64,000 bases of DNA. Source: Trachythela sp. YZ-2020 (taxonomy: Eukaryota > Cnidaria > Anthozoa > Malacalcyonacea > Clavulariidae). The notes beneath the pieces were generated by a model. That model made no database searches and was not told where the DNA came from. It saw only the letters and a program-made list of their open reading frames with translations. The stretch spans positions 372,001 through 436,000 of the forward strand of contig JADLSH010000088.1 of assembly GCA_016169945.1 (NCBI GenBank), in the 5' to 3' direction. Positions 23,060 to 34,004 of the stretch are shown piece after piece. A program made the position numbers and the translations under genes. Numbering within the stretch: position 1 is the stretch's first letter; each line of letters starts with the position of its first letter.

Positions 23060-23518
23060 TGTGTAGTCCAGTAATATAATCGTTCTCGAAATACATTCGA
23101 ATATCCGTTTTTCGGGAGTGTTTAACACAACATTGCTTGAAAATACAATTTATCCACGTTAGATAAATTTATCAAAGGCCAGACGAAGGGTTTTCGCTCA
23201 AAACGTCAAAGTTCTTGCTGAATTTTCCAGATAGTTTGATCCTAAAGACTCGAAGCTTATCCTGTATAGACGCTACCTACAATGGTACAACGCATTAAGA
23301 ATCTATTTAATACCTTTTTGTAATGCCTTGACTTAAAAGGATGGTAAAACCATGTCGTGCTTTTCCAGAAACCATTGAAGCAATATCAGATCCTTTGTGA
23401 GGTACGGCGTAAAATATGATACATTTAGTGTTGGCGTGCAATGAACTATAAAACATAAAGATTAACGTCTTCATTTATATTAAACATTCATGAAGTAAAT
23501 GTACTTTTTAATATTAAT
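23060..23518. other. No gene; dispersed repeat at 23160-23310
   Basis: Bases 23160-23310 resemble 25180-25345 and, more weakly, 55085-55205. Shared words are aaaacgtc.aag.tcttg, ttccaggtag.ttgatcct, gaagcttat and gacgctacctacaatgg/actggc. This looks like the 3' tail of one repeat family; the parent element is not identifiable here. Confidence 0.55.
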
Positions 23519-23860
23519 ATGCAAATAGTAAATTTAGTGTTTTTTTGATGATTAAGGAGCCCTCTTTCACACCATAACTCAGTAACTTGTCGGAGACATA
23601 AAAAGATTTTGGCCTGAAATGATGACCTCAAAAATTTACCAGAATGTCAGAAAATATGTCTTGCAAGTTGCGTTTTTTGAACGAAGGTGTAACTTGTCTC
23701 CTTAACATGCAAATAGTAAATTTAGTGTTGTTTGGTAGATAAAAGTGTGCTCTTTCACACTACATGCACTATAACTTAGTAACTGGAAAAGACAGAAAAT
23801 ATGTCTGGCAAATTGCGTTTTATGAACGAAGATGTAGTTTGTCTCCTACTTTCTTTTGCG
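23519..23860 (+). repeat. Imperfect tandem duplication, ~188-bp period
   Basis: The block starting atgcaaatagtaaatttagtg at 23519 recurs at 23708, with ctctttcacac, aacttagtaactg, cagaaaatatgtct and gcgtttt.tgaacgaag in the same order. The second copy lacks an internal segment. Confidence 0.75.
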
Positions 23861-26695
23861 CCATCCGGTATATAGCCCAACATACCAAAATTCTGGTGAT
23901 CTCATTGCGTTCACCAGCATCTGTTTTACCATCATGCCTAAATAGAAGTAATGCAATTGAAAAAATGCACTTCAGATGTGGACACCGTTAATTTCCCACA
24001 GGTCACGATTAACCTGTCTACATTCTATATAATACAATCATATCTGCCTTGGTTTGTATTATTCTATGATAAGCTACCGTGGTTCCGAACCTTCTTGAAA
24101 AAGACAAAAAACACTTCGACATTCGAGAACAAGAAATTATTTAGGAGGTTAGTAGTGCATGGCTACGACGGGCTCACTCTATAATTATTTATTAGTTTTT
24201 TCAAGATGTTCAGATATACCCCACCGGAGCAGCTTATTGTGGAATACTACACTACCTACACTGTACCCCCATGTGCGAGATCAACTTCTGTACTACAGCT
24301 ATTTAAAAATTCAGAAATTAAACTGATATAGTCAGTGATAGCACGTGATTGATTAGTCGGTTCAATTTCCATATACAAAGCGATTTCATTTGGGAAAACA
24401 TTAAATTTATATTGTAACTAGACGTACCATTTAATTTGTTTATCTGGATAAGCAACGAACATCCCATCTTCGTATGTATGACCTCTCTCACCGTCCCTGT
24501 CCAGATTAGCCAAAGCTCGTAGTGAGTGACTTTTGACAATGATGTCCTATATGGAGAAAATACCAAACAATAGCAGCTTAACACAGCGTTAGGCAGGTAT
24601 TCGTCATTACGATTCAAGTCTCTATATTGCTAAATCTCAGTGCTCGAAATACCTTCGATTTTATCCCGTTTTGTAGCTCTCTTAACCATCCTATTTAAAA
24701 AGACGTTGGAAAGTCGGATCTTGATGCGCATGAAAATGGGCCTTAGCATTAACCATGCAGTATATTAAACTATTTATCTATCTATCTAGTATGCCATGCA
24801 TGATAAATAAATAGTTACTATAGCAGTATAAAAAGGATTTGATATCAGCATCCTGATATTTAACTATAGAGGGCACTCGGAGAATGCTTACCTCCGACAG
24901 CAAATGAAGTCAAATATTCATGCATAAATTATACATATATACACTAATTACCATTAATTCAGTTCATTTTAGTCCGGAAAAACATCTAATTTTCATCCAA
25001 ATTGAACCAAAATTTAACCGATTTGTACATGTCCTTGGGCCATGGTAATTAGCTCCAAACATCAAAATGTTTGGTATCTTTTTAGTTATCGTGCGTACAG
25101 ACAAACACAAACAAATCCAGGTGGAAATATAACCGCCTGGCGCAAGTACAAAAAATATCATATCCCTTACTATACGCTTCTAGGATCAATCTACTTGAAA
25201 AATACAACCAAAAGTACAAGGACATTCACTCGAAACGTCGAAGATCTTGTTTTATTTTTCAGGTAGATTGATCCTGAGGACCCGAAGCTTATTGTATGGA
25301 CGCTACCTACACTGGCACACACGTTCGAGAATCCCCTGCTATAGCCTATATACCACAGCACACCCGGCAAGTCCACCTTTTTTAATAATCTCTTTGTGCT
25401 AAGTTTCATCTATTGCTAAATTTCTCTTAATTCTGATGTCCGTGCAGTTCAGACTCACTAAACGTAGCAAATCTAAACCTTAAAAAATAAAGCTTTATCT
25501 TAACAATGCCTAAACGAAATTTCGATACAGTCCTGGTCTGTACACTTCCCGAATTAACTCGAGAGCACACAAAACACTAGCTTAAACTGTAGGCTAAAAA
25601 TACAGAGATCTTGACTGGATGTAAAATGACGTGTGTGCTGACGTCCCACAAATGTTTTTCGTACACTGTCTTCGCAAATCAGACAATAGTGTTTTCACGT
25701 ATTCTTTAGCTGGATTTTATGGAAATGCAGAGAGCGCGCACTCCATGTCGTCAGCATTATTATTTACGGCACTTGTGACAGGACTGCAGGGTGTGAAGGG
25801 AGATGGGCGAGACCCTCTGAAAACTCTGCACCACACTGTGAAGTTTGCCTTGATTAGCCTGAGCCCTAGACTCTGGAGCGCAAAGGATGGTATGGTTACG
25901 CTTTCCCGAAACGAAAAGCATCTGCGTTAAGCCCTGGTCAAATGAGGATGGGATTTTATTTAAGTTGGCAAGCGATAGTTTGCGTTACAGTTTTCTCAAC
26001 CGCGGAAAAATACAACCATATTTACCAATACAACCAATTATTTTTTTGTTATCTAGAGTCACCGAAATGGCATTTCCTGCGTTTTAGGAGGAATATTTTA
26101 TGCTAACAACTCTGAAGTTTATAAAACATCCTCCAAAACGCAAAGGATAACAGATTTCAGAATTCAGTTTCATTATTCCTTGGATCTCAACCCCGATTCC
26201 TATTCATCGCCTTATTCTTGTGGTAAATCTGGAGATGTTTAAACTTACTTCAGAATGTTTGCGTAGTGCTTTCAGAAACAAGAGAATTTCATCGTCTTGT
26301 TATGAAGCGTGTTTTAATGCGTCGACTATTTGTTTTCAAGGTAATTTTTCAACCTTAGGTTTCGGGTTCAAATTGATTAACGCCTCTCGCAACACAAATA
26401 GCATGAAACCCTATACCTTTTAATATATATTTATTTACTTTCGAATATACGTTTTAGCGTCTCTATAATATTATAATAACGTTCTTAAAACTTATCTCTC
26501 TATTCGTCTGAGCTGAGCACGACTGTGAATCTTTGTTCTTTACTTCGTATTCCGTTTTCTTTAATGTTTCAATAATATTCCCAATATTCTTTAGTGTATT
26601 TCACGAGGCTTAACTCTAGCCTTTTAACAATACTTCTGGCTTTATAGCCTTATAACAATACTTCAGCCTTTATTGGCCTATGAAGTATTTCAGTC
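23861..26695. other. No recognised gene
   Basis: Nearly 2.8 kb with only short unsupported open frames; the longest are 99 codons at 25631-25930 and 99 codons on the minus strand at 24318-24617. Contains the dispersed repeat at 25180-25345, an atctatct run near 24775, and at 26065-26090 a fragment (aaatggcatttcctgcgtttta) resembling the interior of the 2.95-kb hAT-like element in inverse orientation. Confidence 0.4.
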
Positions 26696-26698
26696 TAA

Positions 26699-26870
26699 GG
26701 GGCTGTTTATATGGAAGCCGGTGTCACAGCGGATTTGCCCCCCCCCCTCAAAATGCCCCCGTGTAATCATTATTACATCTCGCCGTGTAATATAAACACA
26801 AGACAAATTCATCCCGCTTACCGGGCTGGCCCGGTCAGCGAGCCAGCCCGGCTTTCATATAAACAGCCCC
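26699..26870. mobile_element. Harbinger-type MITE, 172 bp, TAA TSD
   Basis: Terminal repeats GGGGCTGTTTATATG / CATATAAACAGCCCC with TAA on both sides (26696-26698, 26871-26873). Inside lies gcttaccgggctggcccggtcagcgagccagcccgg. A longer relative with the same ends and a TTA target is at 30848-31256. TWA 3-bp targets are the rule for PIF/Harbinger MITEs. Confidence 0.85.
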
Positions 26871-26873
26871 TAA

Positions 26874-28003
26874 ATGGGTCTTCTCACTTCACTTCACTCA
26901 ACTTGAACTCCTTTTCTGAGCTTGTGCTCAGCTTTTATAATCAATTTTAGAGGAAGAATTCTACAACTATGACTAATTTCCTAGTTATAATAAGCAAGTT
27001 AAGCAGAGTTTATCAACCGCAAAACCATGTCCTGTTTGCGTGGTTTGTGGTACTAAGCGTTTTCCGTGCTTCTTTAATCTTTAGGTATTTGCTTACTCAT
27101 TAGAGGAAGGTTATCTAAGGTCTTCCTATTATAATTATGATTATATAATATAGTATTTGATATAATATATGATATATAGATTTATGTACATTATAACATG
27201 GTTTATATTATAAGTAGTATCTAACGAGCAATTTGATTGGCTAATGCGCGTGCTTTATGACGCAATAAAGCACGGCCACCGTTTTCATTTTTCTCACATC
27301 GTCCCCGCTTGTTAAATTTTCCTCGGAATTGTCAATACAATATGAACAAAATTATAATAGTTTTAAATCCAAAGTCTGTCAAAAAGCAAGAAAAAATAGA
27401 CCTAAACGAGATGGAAAAAAGCCAGTCAACAAATAACAACGGAACATAAACGGCGAATAATAATCCCCGAGCCGGCGCGAAGCGCCGTGCGAGGGTACTA
27501 ATTCCGCTCGGAGATTTACACCCGGGTATGTGAAAACATTGTGGAATGCAAAGTCGTCCGCCATTTTGTTTTGTCATGGACAAATGTGTAGATCATTCTG
27601 TGTGGTCAATACAACATTGATTGATCTTTAAGAGTTGATTTTAGTATTGATTCAAATATGTTATAGAAAAATAAAAGAAACATTAAATCTCAAGTGCGAA
27701 GTATAAAAATACTCCTCGAAAAGCAGTTGAAGTTTTTTGAAAATTTCGAAACGTTTTGTGCAAGTCTAAGGTTGAATGTTACAGTAAATCAAAGCTAAAA
27801 GAGTACATAATAGCATATACCCACTTTATATAGTTGGGCAATTGATAATTTTATAGTTAAAAACAAAATAATATTTTGTACAAATTAAAATATAAAAAAT
27901 ATACAATGTTGCGTGTTACCATGGTTACATATTCGTCGACACAGTACTTCGTGTTACAATAACTTTTGGGGAGTAAATTGTTTGGTTCAAATGGCGAGGG
28001 GAT
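26874..28003. other. No gene; dispersed repeat copy 2 at 27463-27582
   Basis: Contains a TA-rich tract (27130-27200), a small inverted repeat cgtgctttat...aataaagcacg near 27250-27276, and the second copy of the 'ccccgagccgg' repeat. The minus-strand open frames at 27332-27583 overlap that repeat and are not supported as genes. Confidence 0.45.
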
Positions 28004-28012
28004 TCTGCATGC

Positions 28013-29501
28013 GGGAACGACTAAAAGGAGAGTTAAAATTGGAGAGTTAAATCGGAGAGTTAAAATTTCGGAGAGTTAAGTTCGAGCCACGCCCACTTTT
28101 GTTAACGACCACGCCCACTTTCTTAACTCTCCCGATGATATATTTGAACTAACCTCGGAGAGTTAATTTTAATTTAACTCTATTGCTTAAAAAAATAAAA
28201 AGGAAGAGAGAGTTAACTTTGTCGTAACTCTCAAAATGCCAAAAAATGCTAAGCGAGAGAGTTAAGTTAGTTTTTCGAATAAAATGGTGTCCCATACCGG
28301 ATATCTTGTCACGATGATCACAAACGATTCATAATTGTCATAACTTATCTAACGACGACACATAACTTATCTAACGACGAGGCATACCTTCTGGCTTATA
28401 TTTTCGTAATTAAAATATTGCCTATTTTTGAATGTCCGTTAGGCAATTATGTCCTAAATTATTTGCGTTGTCGCACTGGAAGGGCTTCTATAGTATAGTC
28501 GGTTATTATATACGGTTGTGATATACATCTGTTATATTCTATGACTATGAGTATGACTATGTACAAGTTATTGTCAAGTTTCATGTGCCTGTGGCAGTGC
28601 CGGCTCTCACATTCTTCCGCAAAGTCAAACAAAGCAGTTAAACATGAGCAAGTTTTACTTTGACATGTTTTATTTGCGGCAATGCCCGTGTGATAGTGAC
28701 AGTATGGTACTATATCTATGAGTCTATGAGTATGACTATATGTGGAGAAATGTGGCAAAAGCCAAAAAGTAGACTTGTCAAGAAAAAGCTTCACATGCAC
28801 GCACCCGTAAAATGAACCATGTGGCATACACCTGGAAAATAAAACTAGTCGCATAAAAATCCAGAAAGTGAAAAAAAATAAATATTTCAAATTCTGACAT
28901 GAAGTATACTCAAATTGAACTAAGACGACTGTAAGTACAGTACTTCTGCCTCAAGTTATCTTGTGTTTTTTTTCTTGTCTTTTTTACTGTAAACTCGGAA
29001 CTAAAACGGGTTTTTTTAGTGTAAACATCAGTATACGTTATAATTACTCGTATTTAAAAATATATTTATGTAGTTAATAATTTGCTACTAATAAAAGTAT
29101 ATCTAAACCTTATTCAGTATTTTTTAAATTTTTTTTCCGACCTACCGTCCACTTTTTAAAAAATTGAAATCCGTAATGGACACCATTTTATTCGAAAAAC
29201 TAACTTAACTCTCTCGCTTAGCATTTTTTGGCATTTTGAGAGTTACGACAAAGTTAACTCTCCCTTCCTTTTTATTTTTTTAAGCAATAGAGTTAAATCA
29301 AAATTAAATCTCTGACGTTAGTTCAAATATACCATCGGGAGAGTTAAGAAAGTGGGCGTGGTCGTTAACAAAAGTGGGCGTGGTCGTTAACAAAAGTGGG
29401 CGTGGTCGTTAACAAAAGTGGGCGTGGCTCGAACTTAACTCTCCGAAATCTTAACTCTCCGATTTAACTCTCCAATTTTAACTCTCCTTTTAGTCACACC
29501 C
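28013..29501. mobile_element. Mutator-like element with long TIRs, 9-bp TSD, no transposase
   Basis: A 1,489-bp element. The arms (28013-28300 and 29171-29501) are ~290-330-bp inverted repeats built from 'ggagagttaa' words. The flanking 9-bp direct repeat TCTGCATGC (28004-28012, 29502-29510) is perfect. Long TIRs plus a 9-bp duplication are the hallmark of Mutator-like elements. The ~870-bp centre has one minus-strand open frame of 143 codons (28459-28890) with no recognisable domain. The right arm has four copies of a 22-bp unit (gtgggcgtggtcgttaac) against two in the left arm, so the arms now differ in length. Confidence 0.85.
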
Positions 29502-30740
29502 TCTGCATGCATGTATTTCTAGTTCGTAGCTGTTTCTGAGTTTGAAATATACTTTTTTGCTTGAAAGTTGGCATTCATCGGCGACAAGAAACGCGAAAAT
29601 CTGTACTATTTTGACATTTAAAGGTACGAAAACTGTTTTTAAACACAAACCAAACCAAATTTATCCACAGTTTTAGGTGCAAAAAATTAAAATTAACCAT
29701 TTTAGGCCGTAGGATGAGGGTTGAAAATATGCTTAGAAAACAGATTCCGTAGCACCCCTCGTGTAACTACATAATTTTTACATGAATCAATAGATTAGAA
29801 CGTACTTAGTTAGAATCCACTTCCCCCCAAGCGAAATAGTTGCACAAATTGAAGTACAACCTCTCCAAAGTTCGGGCTTCCTCTTGTTTTGAAATCATGA
29901 ACGGCCATTGTTGTGTTGCAACTACGCATGCGCTTGACCACAAAACACTTAATGCACACGCGCAGATAGGAAAACTGATCTCAATAAAACACGCATATTC
30001 AAGATGGCTACTAATGACGATATGTCGAAAATTCGAATATCCTCATGTTTTATGCATTTTGAAGGCGTAACCGAGCAACTTTCTAAAGTTACTCGTCAAA
30101 GGCTTAAGAAATTTGTCGATTGCAGGAATAAATGGGCAAACTTAATTGCCTGCAAGCTGAGATAACGAAGGATTCGTATGGTAAGTTTGATGACGAAATA
30201 TTCGTCAATTCATACTTGGCAGAGAACACAAACGAAAGTTGTGATTTAGAATGGTACCACGACATGAAATGCTACAAGAAATTTAGCGATGAAGAAAATA
30301 TCTGTAGGGAAACGGAGATAGTACAAGCACGGAAAAGGTCGCTAATACCGTAGACCACACATGCCACATGGAACCAGCATTTACCAGCCGTGGAACCCAG
30401 AAGAAAGATTACAGTCATTACACGCAATTCAGTCATTTCAGTGGAACCAAGTAAGACCTTTCCTCAAAGAAACAAGCATGTACTACTAGAATGCTGCATT
30501 ATTTGTGGAAGAGATTCGTCTTGGTTTTCCAGAGACAAGGTATGATTATGTACAATTTCTTGTGTACAGTATCTTTATTTTCTATGGACCACCTTTTGGT
30601 GGAAAAGTTGTCATATTGTGCCTTACTGTCTTGTGCATATACCTATATGGCTATATCATATTTTAGAGTACCTATTGGGTGCGTTGGATCTTAATGGGTT
30701 AATTATCCAGATAATAAGTTTATTTAAACAGGCATAATAT

Positions 30741-30804
30741 AAGCTACTCTGGATTGTAAAGTTTATGAACACAATGTTCATAAACTTTACAAACCAGAGT
30801 AGCT
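30741..30804. repeat. Near-perfect 64-bp palindrome in intron
   Basis: aagctactctgg.ttgtaaagtttatgaacacaa is followed directly by its reverse complement, with almost no loop. It lies in the intron of the long-TIR element's gene and would form a stable cruciform or hairpin. Confidence 0.8.
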
Positions 30805-30847
30805 TTATTTTAATACCTGGTTAATTTGTCAAATTCACCCTGCTTTA

Positions 30848-31256
30848 GGGGCTGTTTATATGAAACCTGGGCTGGCTCGCTGACCGGGCCAGCCCGGTAA
30901 GCGGGATGAATTTGTCTTGTGTTATATGAGAAAATTTCATCCCAGCAGGTGGGATGATTTTGTTGTTTTGACCTTTGACATTGTTTTGACAGTTCTTAAA
31001 AATAGCTTGCACACTAATTGGTGGTGGCGGCGTCTCTTTCAACTTTCATCCTGGCAACCGGGCTGACCCGGTTAGTGATTGTTTATATGGGGAAATGTTC
31101 ATCCTGGTAAGCGAGATCTCGCCTTTTTCAAGCAATATCTCTGGAACCGGGCCAGCCTGCTTGTCCATATAAACGCACAGTAGTTTTTACTATAAAATCA
31201 ATTACATGGCGAGATCTTGCTAAGCGGGCTGGCCCGGGTTCCATATAAACTGGCCC
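30848..31256. mobile_element. Harbinger-type MITE, 409 bp, TTA TSD
   Basis: Same family as 26699-26870: starts GGGGCTGTTTATATG and ends CATATAAACTGGCCC, with TTA on both sides (30845-30847, 31257-31259). It sits wholly within the intron of the gene at 30004-31912, so it would be removed by splicing. Internal gggctggcccgg words are repeated at both ends. Confidence 0.85.
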
Positions 31257-31949
31257 TTAGTTGGTAAATGCCATTTTTAAACAGGCATTCTAAACTTGTA
31301 TATTTTGTGTAGAAAACACAAAAGAGAAGAGGAACACCACTAGTGTTGGCAAGTACAATTGATGCTGGCTTATTACATACAGCTGCTGAGAGGAAAAATG
31401 ATGAGCAGATACTTATGCAGATTAGAGATAAAGACTGTGTTGCATTGGAGGTCCGCTACCACAACGTTTGCTATAGCAACTATACCACATTCCTTGCAAG
31501 GGAGGCAAAGACGACAACAACATGTGCGCCACCAGTGTATGAAATATCTTACAATGTATTCTGTAAAGAAGTCATTGAAACTGAGATTCTCAAGGGAAAA
31601 GCAATAAAGTACATGATTGAGAAATTTGTTGTCATTGCTAAGGAAACTGAGAATGTGGATGCATCGAAATATAGGTCTTCCGAGCTCAAGCAACGGCTAA
31701 TTAACAGTTATCCCCAGCTGGTATTCTATTTGCCTAAATATAGAAATGTTAGTGAAATTGTGTATGCTGAAAACTTGGATACTTCTGATTTAGTTGAGGA
31801 ACATATGTTGAGTAAAGCTGAAAATAGTGATGAAGAATTTGATGAAGGCGACTGCATAAATAAACAAGGAACCTGGACTAATAAAATTGATGGGAAGAGA
31901 GTTAGAAAATAAATAAGATTGTGAACACCGAGTAATACTTATTTATGGT

Positions 31950-32198
31950 ATATCGTAATTTATCTATTAAGCACCCCCCCCCCGCCCCTCTCCTGTAAGC
32001 AATTAATTTATAAAATCGTGAAGCGTGAAAGTATTGTATTTTAAAGATAATGATATTTTACTGATACTTTGGTACGTAACATCACTCATCACTGTACCTG
32101 ATGTTGCTTATTTATAAAGAGAATCAAACGTGCAAACAGACTCTTTGTATATATTAGAAATAAGCCCCCCCCCCGAAATTAATAGAGAAATTACGGTA
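31950..32198. mobile_element. MITE with C-tracts next to its ends
   Basis: The left end tatatcgtaatttatctattaagcaccccc mirrors the right end gcccccccccgaaattaatagagaaattacggta. Arms match about 15 bp each, followed by C/G runs. Inserted just downstream of the exon 2 stop codon of the neighbouring gene. Low complexity makes exact ends uncertain. Confidence 0.55.
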
Positions 32199-32805
32199 TG
32201 CGTGTTCCATAATGTTTAGGATTGTGATCATATTTAAAGCCTGAAAAACAGATTTGCTTGCAAAAACGTCATGCAATTGCTGTAGTATAAAATAACATCA
32301 TATTTTTAATAAGTTATTATTGTAATGTTGGCTTGGAAGTGTTCCTGGCGAGGGCTTGACGCGGTACATTGCTCAGAATGTTTGGCGAACTACATTAAAA
32401 TGCACAGAACATAAAAATATCATATATTTTTAAAACAATCCGATGTCATTTTGTATTACTTCAGCCCTGCTTTCGCACATTTCATAATTTTTTTCTTGTC
32501 CAGTCCTGCGTTGAGAAACTTGAGATCAGTTTTCCTATCTGCGCGAGCGCATTAAGTGTTTAGTTGTCAAGCGCATGCGTAGTTGTAACACAACAATGGC
32601 CGTTCATGGATTTCAAAACACGAGAAAGCCCGAACTTTGGAGAGGTTGTACTTCAATTTGTGCAACTATTTCGCTTGGGGGGAGGCGGATTCTAACTAAG
32701 TAAGTTCTAATCTATCCATTCATGTTAAAAGTATGTAGTTACACGAGGGGTGCTACGGAATTCAACATTTTCGACCCTCATCCCGCGGCCTATTTTGGCA
32801 TTGAT

Positions 32806-33365
32806 TTAGATATAAACAATATGTGTACAGTTTTTAAGCTGTCAAGATGCAACGACAAAAACCTACACAAATACGACATGTTTATGCATTTCTTGACAGT
32901 TTGTCTGAGAAAATTTTTAACCACCAACCACTGAACTAGCAAAAAACACAAAAAATATTCAAACAGTACCTTCAAACAAAAACTGCCTGATATATTTGGT
33001 TCAAGATGAAAAATCAACTTGACAGCCAATGTCATCAAAGCAGCTTGACAAAATTGGAAAAACCCTTCGCTTTTATACGAATCCAGGACAATAGTGAAGC
33101 AGAACAACGAAAAACCAATCTGTCTCATTGTGCACCATATTTGAAAAATGTTCAACAGTTTTTGTGCCTTTTTAATCCCTAATTTTTGTTGAGTTGCAAG
33201 TTTTTCGCTCCTTCGCCGGCCAGAATTCAAGCATGTAGTTGTTGCCAAGCAATGAAAACATTAAAAAGCTTGCGAGTGACGTCAGTGATTACATGTTAGG
33301 AGAATATCAATATTGATCTTTGAACAAAATTGTTTACTGTGCTTATATACCACTTATAATATAAA
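32806..33365. other. No recognised gene
   Basis: The minus strand is open for 152 codons (33248-32790), overlapping the outer TIR zone of the previous element. It has hydrophobic stretches but no domain I recognise and no splice or repeat support, so I do not call it. Confidence 0.3.
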
Positions 33366-33562
33366 AGAATTAAAAAACTCGTCTTGTGCCGTTATGGTGT
33401 AATAATGCACTCGGGGGAATGTTGGGAGAATACTCGAGAAGCGTGTAAAACACTCGGCTACGCCTACGCCTCGTGTTTTACAAGCTTCTCTCGTATTCTC
33501 CCAACAATCACCCCTCGTGCATTATTACACCATAACGGCACGCGACTCGTTTTTTAATTCTT
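33366..33562. mobile_element. Foldback MITE, 197 bp
   Basis: Nearly palindromic: agaattaaaaaactcg...gccgttatggtgtaataatgcactcg on the left returns as cgtgcattattacaccataacggc...cgactcgttttttaattctt on the right. Central arms gggagaatactcgagaag / cttctctcgtattctccc also pair. Non-coding. Confidence 0.8.
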
Positions 33563-33741
33563 AAATAACAATGTCATGTTACAGTCTGAAGAAAGTGTTT
33601 CAAGATGATCCTCATCTTCTGGATGCCAAAATATCGTCTTATAAAAAGAGAATATTTTAATAATTTTCTGGAAATCATCACTGGTATATATTTACACGAA
33701 TTTAGCAATGCTTTCGAGCCGTATAAGCCCGAACCTCATCA

Positions 33742-34004
33742 CACTGAAAAAACGGATTCATTTGGTTAAAATAACCTATCTAAAATGGTTGCCTCAGATG
33801 CACTTATAATTGACCAATACTTTGTTGGTGGGTTTCACCACGTGTTACAGGACAGCAGATGGTTGTCAACTTCAGAAATGTTAACACTTACAGGAGCAAG
33901 AAAATTAAACAACATCTCTCTTTTTGACCATAATATTGATAAAAAAGAAGATATATTAACAATTAAATTGGTTAATTTAACCAAATGAACCCGTTTTTAC
34001 AGTG
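33742..34004. mobile_element. MITE with CACTG ends, 263 bp
   Basis: Ends CACTGAAAAAACGGATTC and GAACCCGTTTTTACAGTG, with arms continuing as atttggttaaa / tttaaccaaat: about 29 bp with three mismatches. CACTG-type ends recall CACTA/EnSpm elements, but no matching 3-bp target duplication is seen. Confidence 0.7.

Larger units (their letters stand above)
30004..31912 (+). pseudogene. Uncharacterised zinc-finger-like transposon/host protein, two exons
   Basis: Starts MATNDDMSKIR at 30004 (aagATGG context). Exon 1 runs to 30539 (GACAAG|GTATGA). Exon 2 begins at 31313 (ttttgtgtag|AAAACA), and phase is kept. Exon 1 has a frameshift near 30145 (after VDCRNKWANL) and an in-frame TAG at 30351-30353; otherwise it reads through to LLECCIICGRDSSWF, a CxxC pair. 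Exon 2 (KTQKRRGTPLV...) contains HTAAERKNDEQIL, IRDKDCVALEVRYHNVCY and YPQLVFYLP, ending at 31912. I recall proteins of this layout (a Cys pair, then a conserved 'EVxYHxxCY' block) as numerous uncharacterised predictions in cnidarians, often near transposons. No catalytic role is known to me. The C-terminal catalytic part, if any, is absent here. Confidence 0.6.
29690..32805. mobile_element. Long-TIR element carrying an unknown two-exon gene
   Basis: About 270 bp at 29690-29960 reappears in reverse complement at 32550-32805. Landmarks are ggccg..ggatgaggg, ccgtagcacccctcgtgtaactaca, cccaagcgaaatagttgcacaaattg, aacctctccaaagttcgggctt and gcatgcgcttgac. The outer limits are blurred: weaker matches may reach further out and no target duplication was found. 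Between the arms lie a two-exon gene (30004-31912), a palindrome, and two later MITEs. No known transposase motif is visible. Confidence 0.65.

Noticed and set aside
25631..25930. 99-codon plus-strand gene
   Set aside because: No domain, repeat, splice or homology cue could be found to support it.
27332..27583. Conserved minus-strand peptide shared with 1769-1957
   Set aside because: The similarity is explained by the underlying DNA repeat; the frames have no starts, ends or domains in common.
28459..28890. 143-codon minus-strand frame inside the Mutator-like element as a transposase
   Set aside because: No MULE or other domain motifs, low-complexity composition, and far too short.
32790..33248. 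152-codon minus-strand gene
   Set aside because: Length alone is not convincing in this window; it overlaps the TIR zone and shows no known motif.
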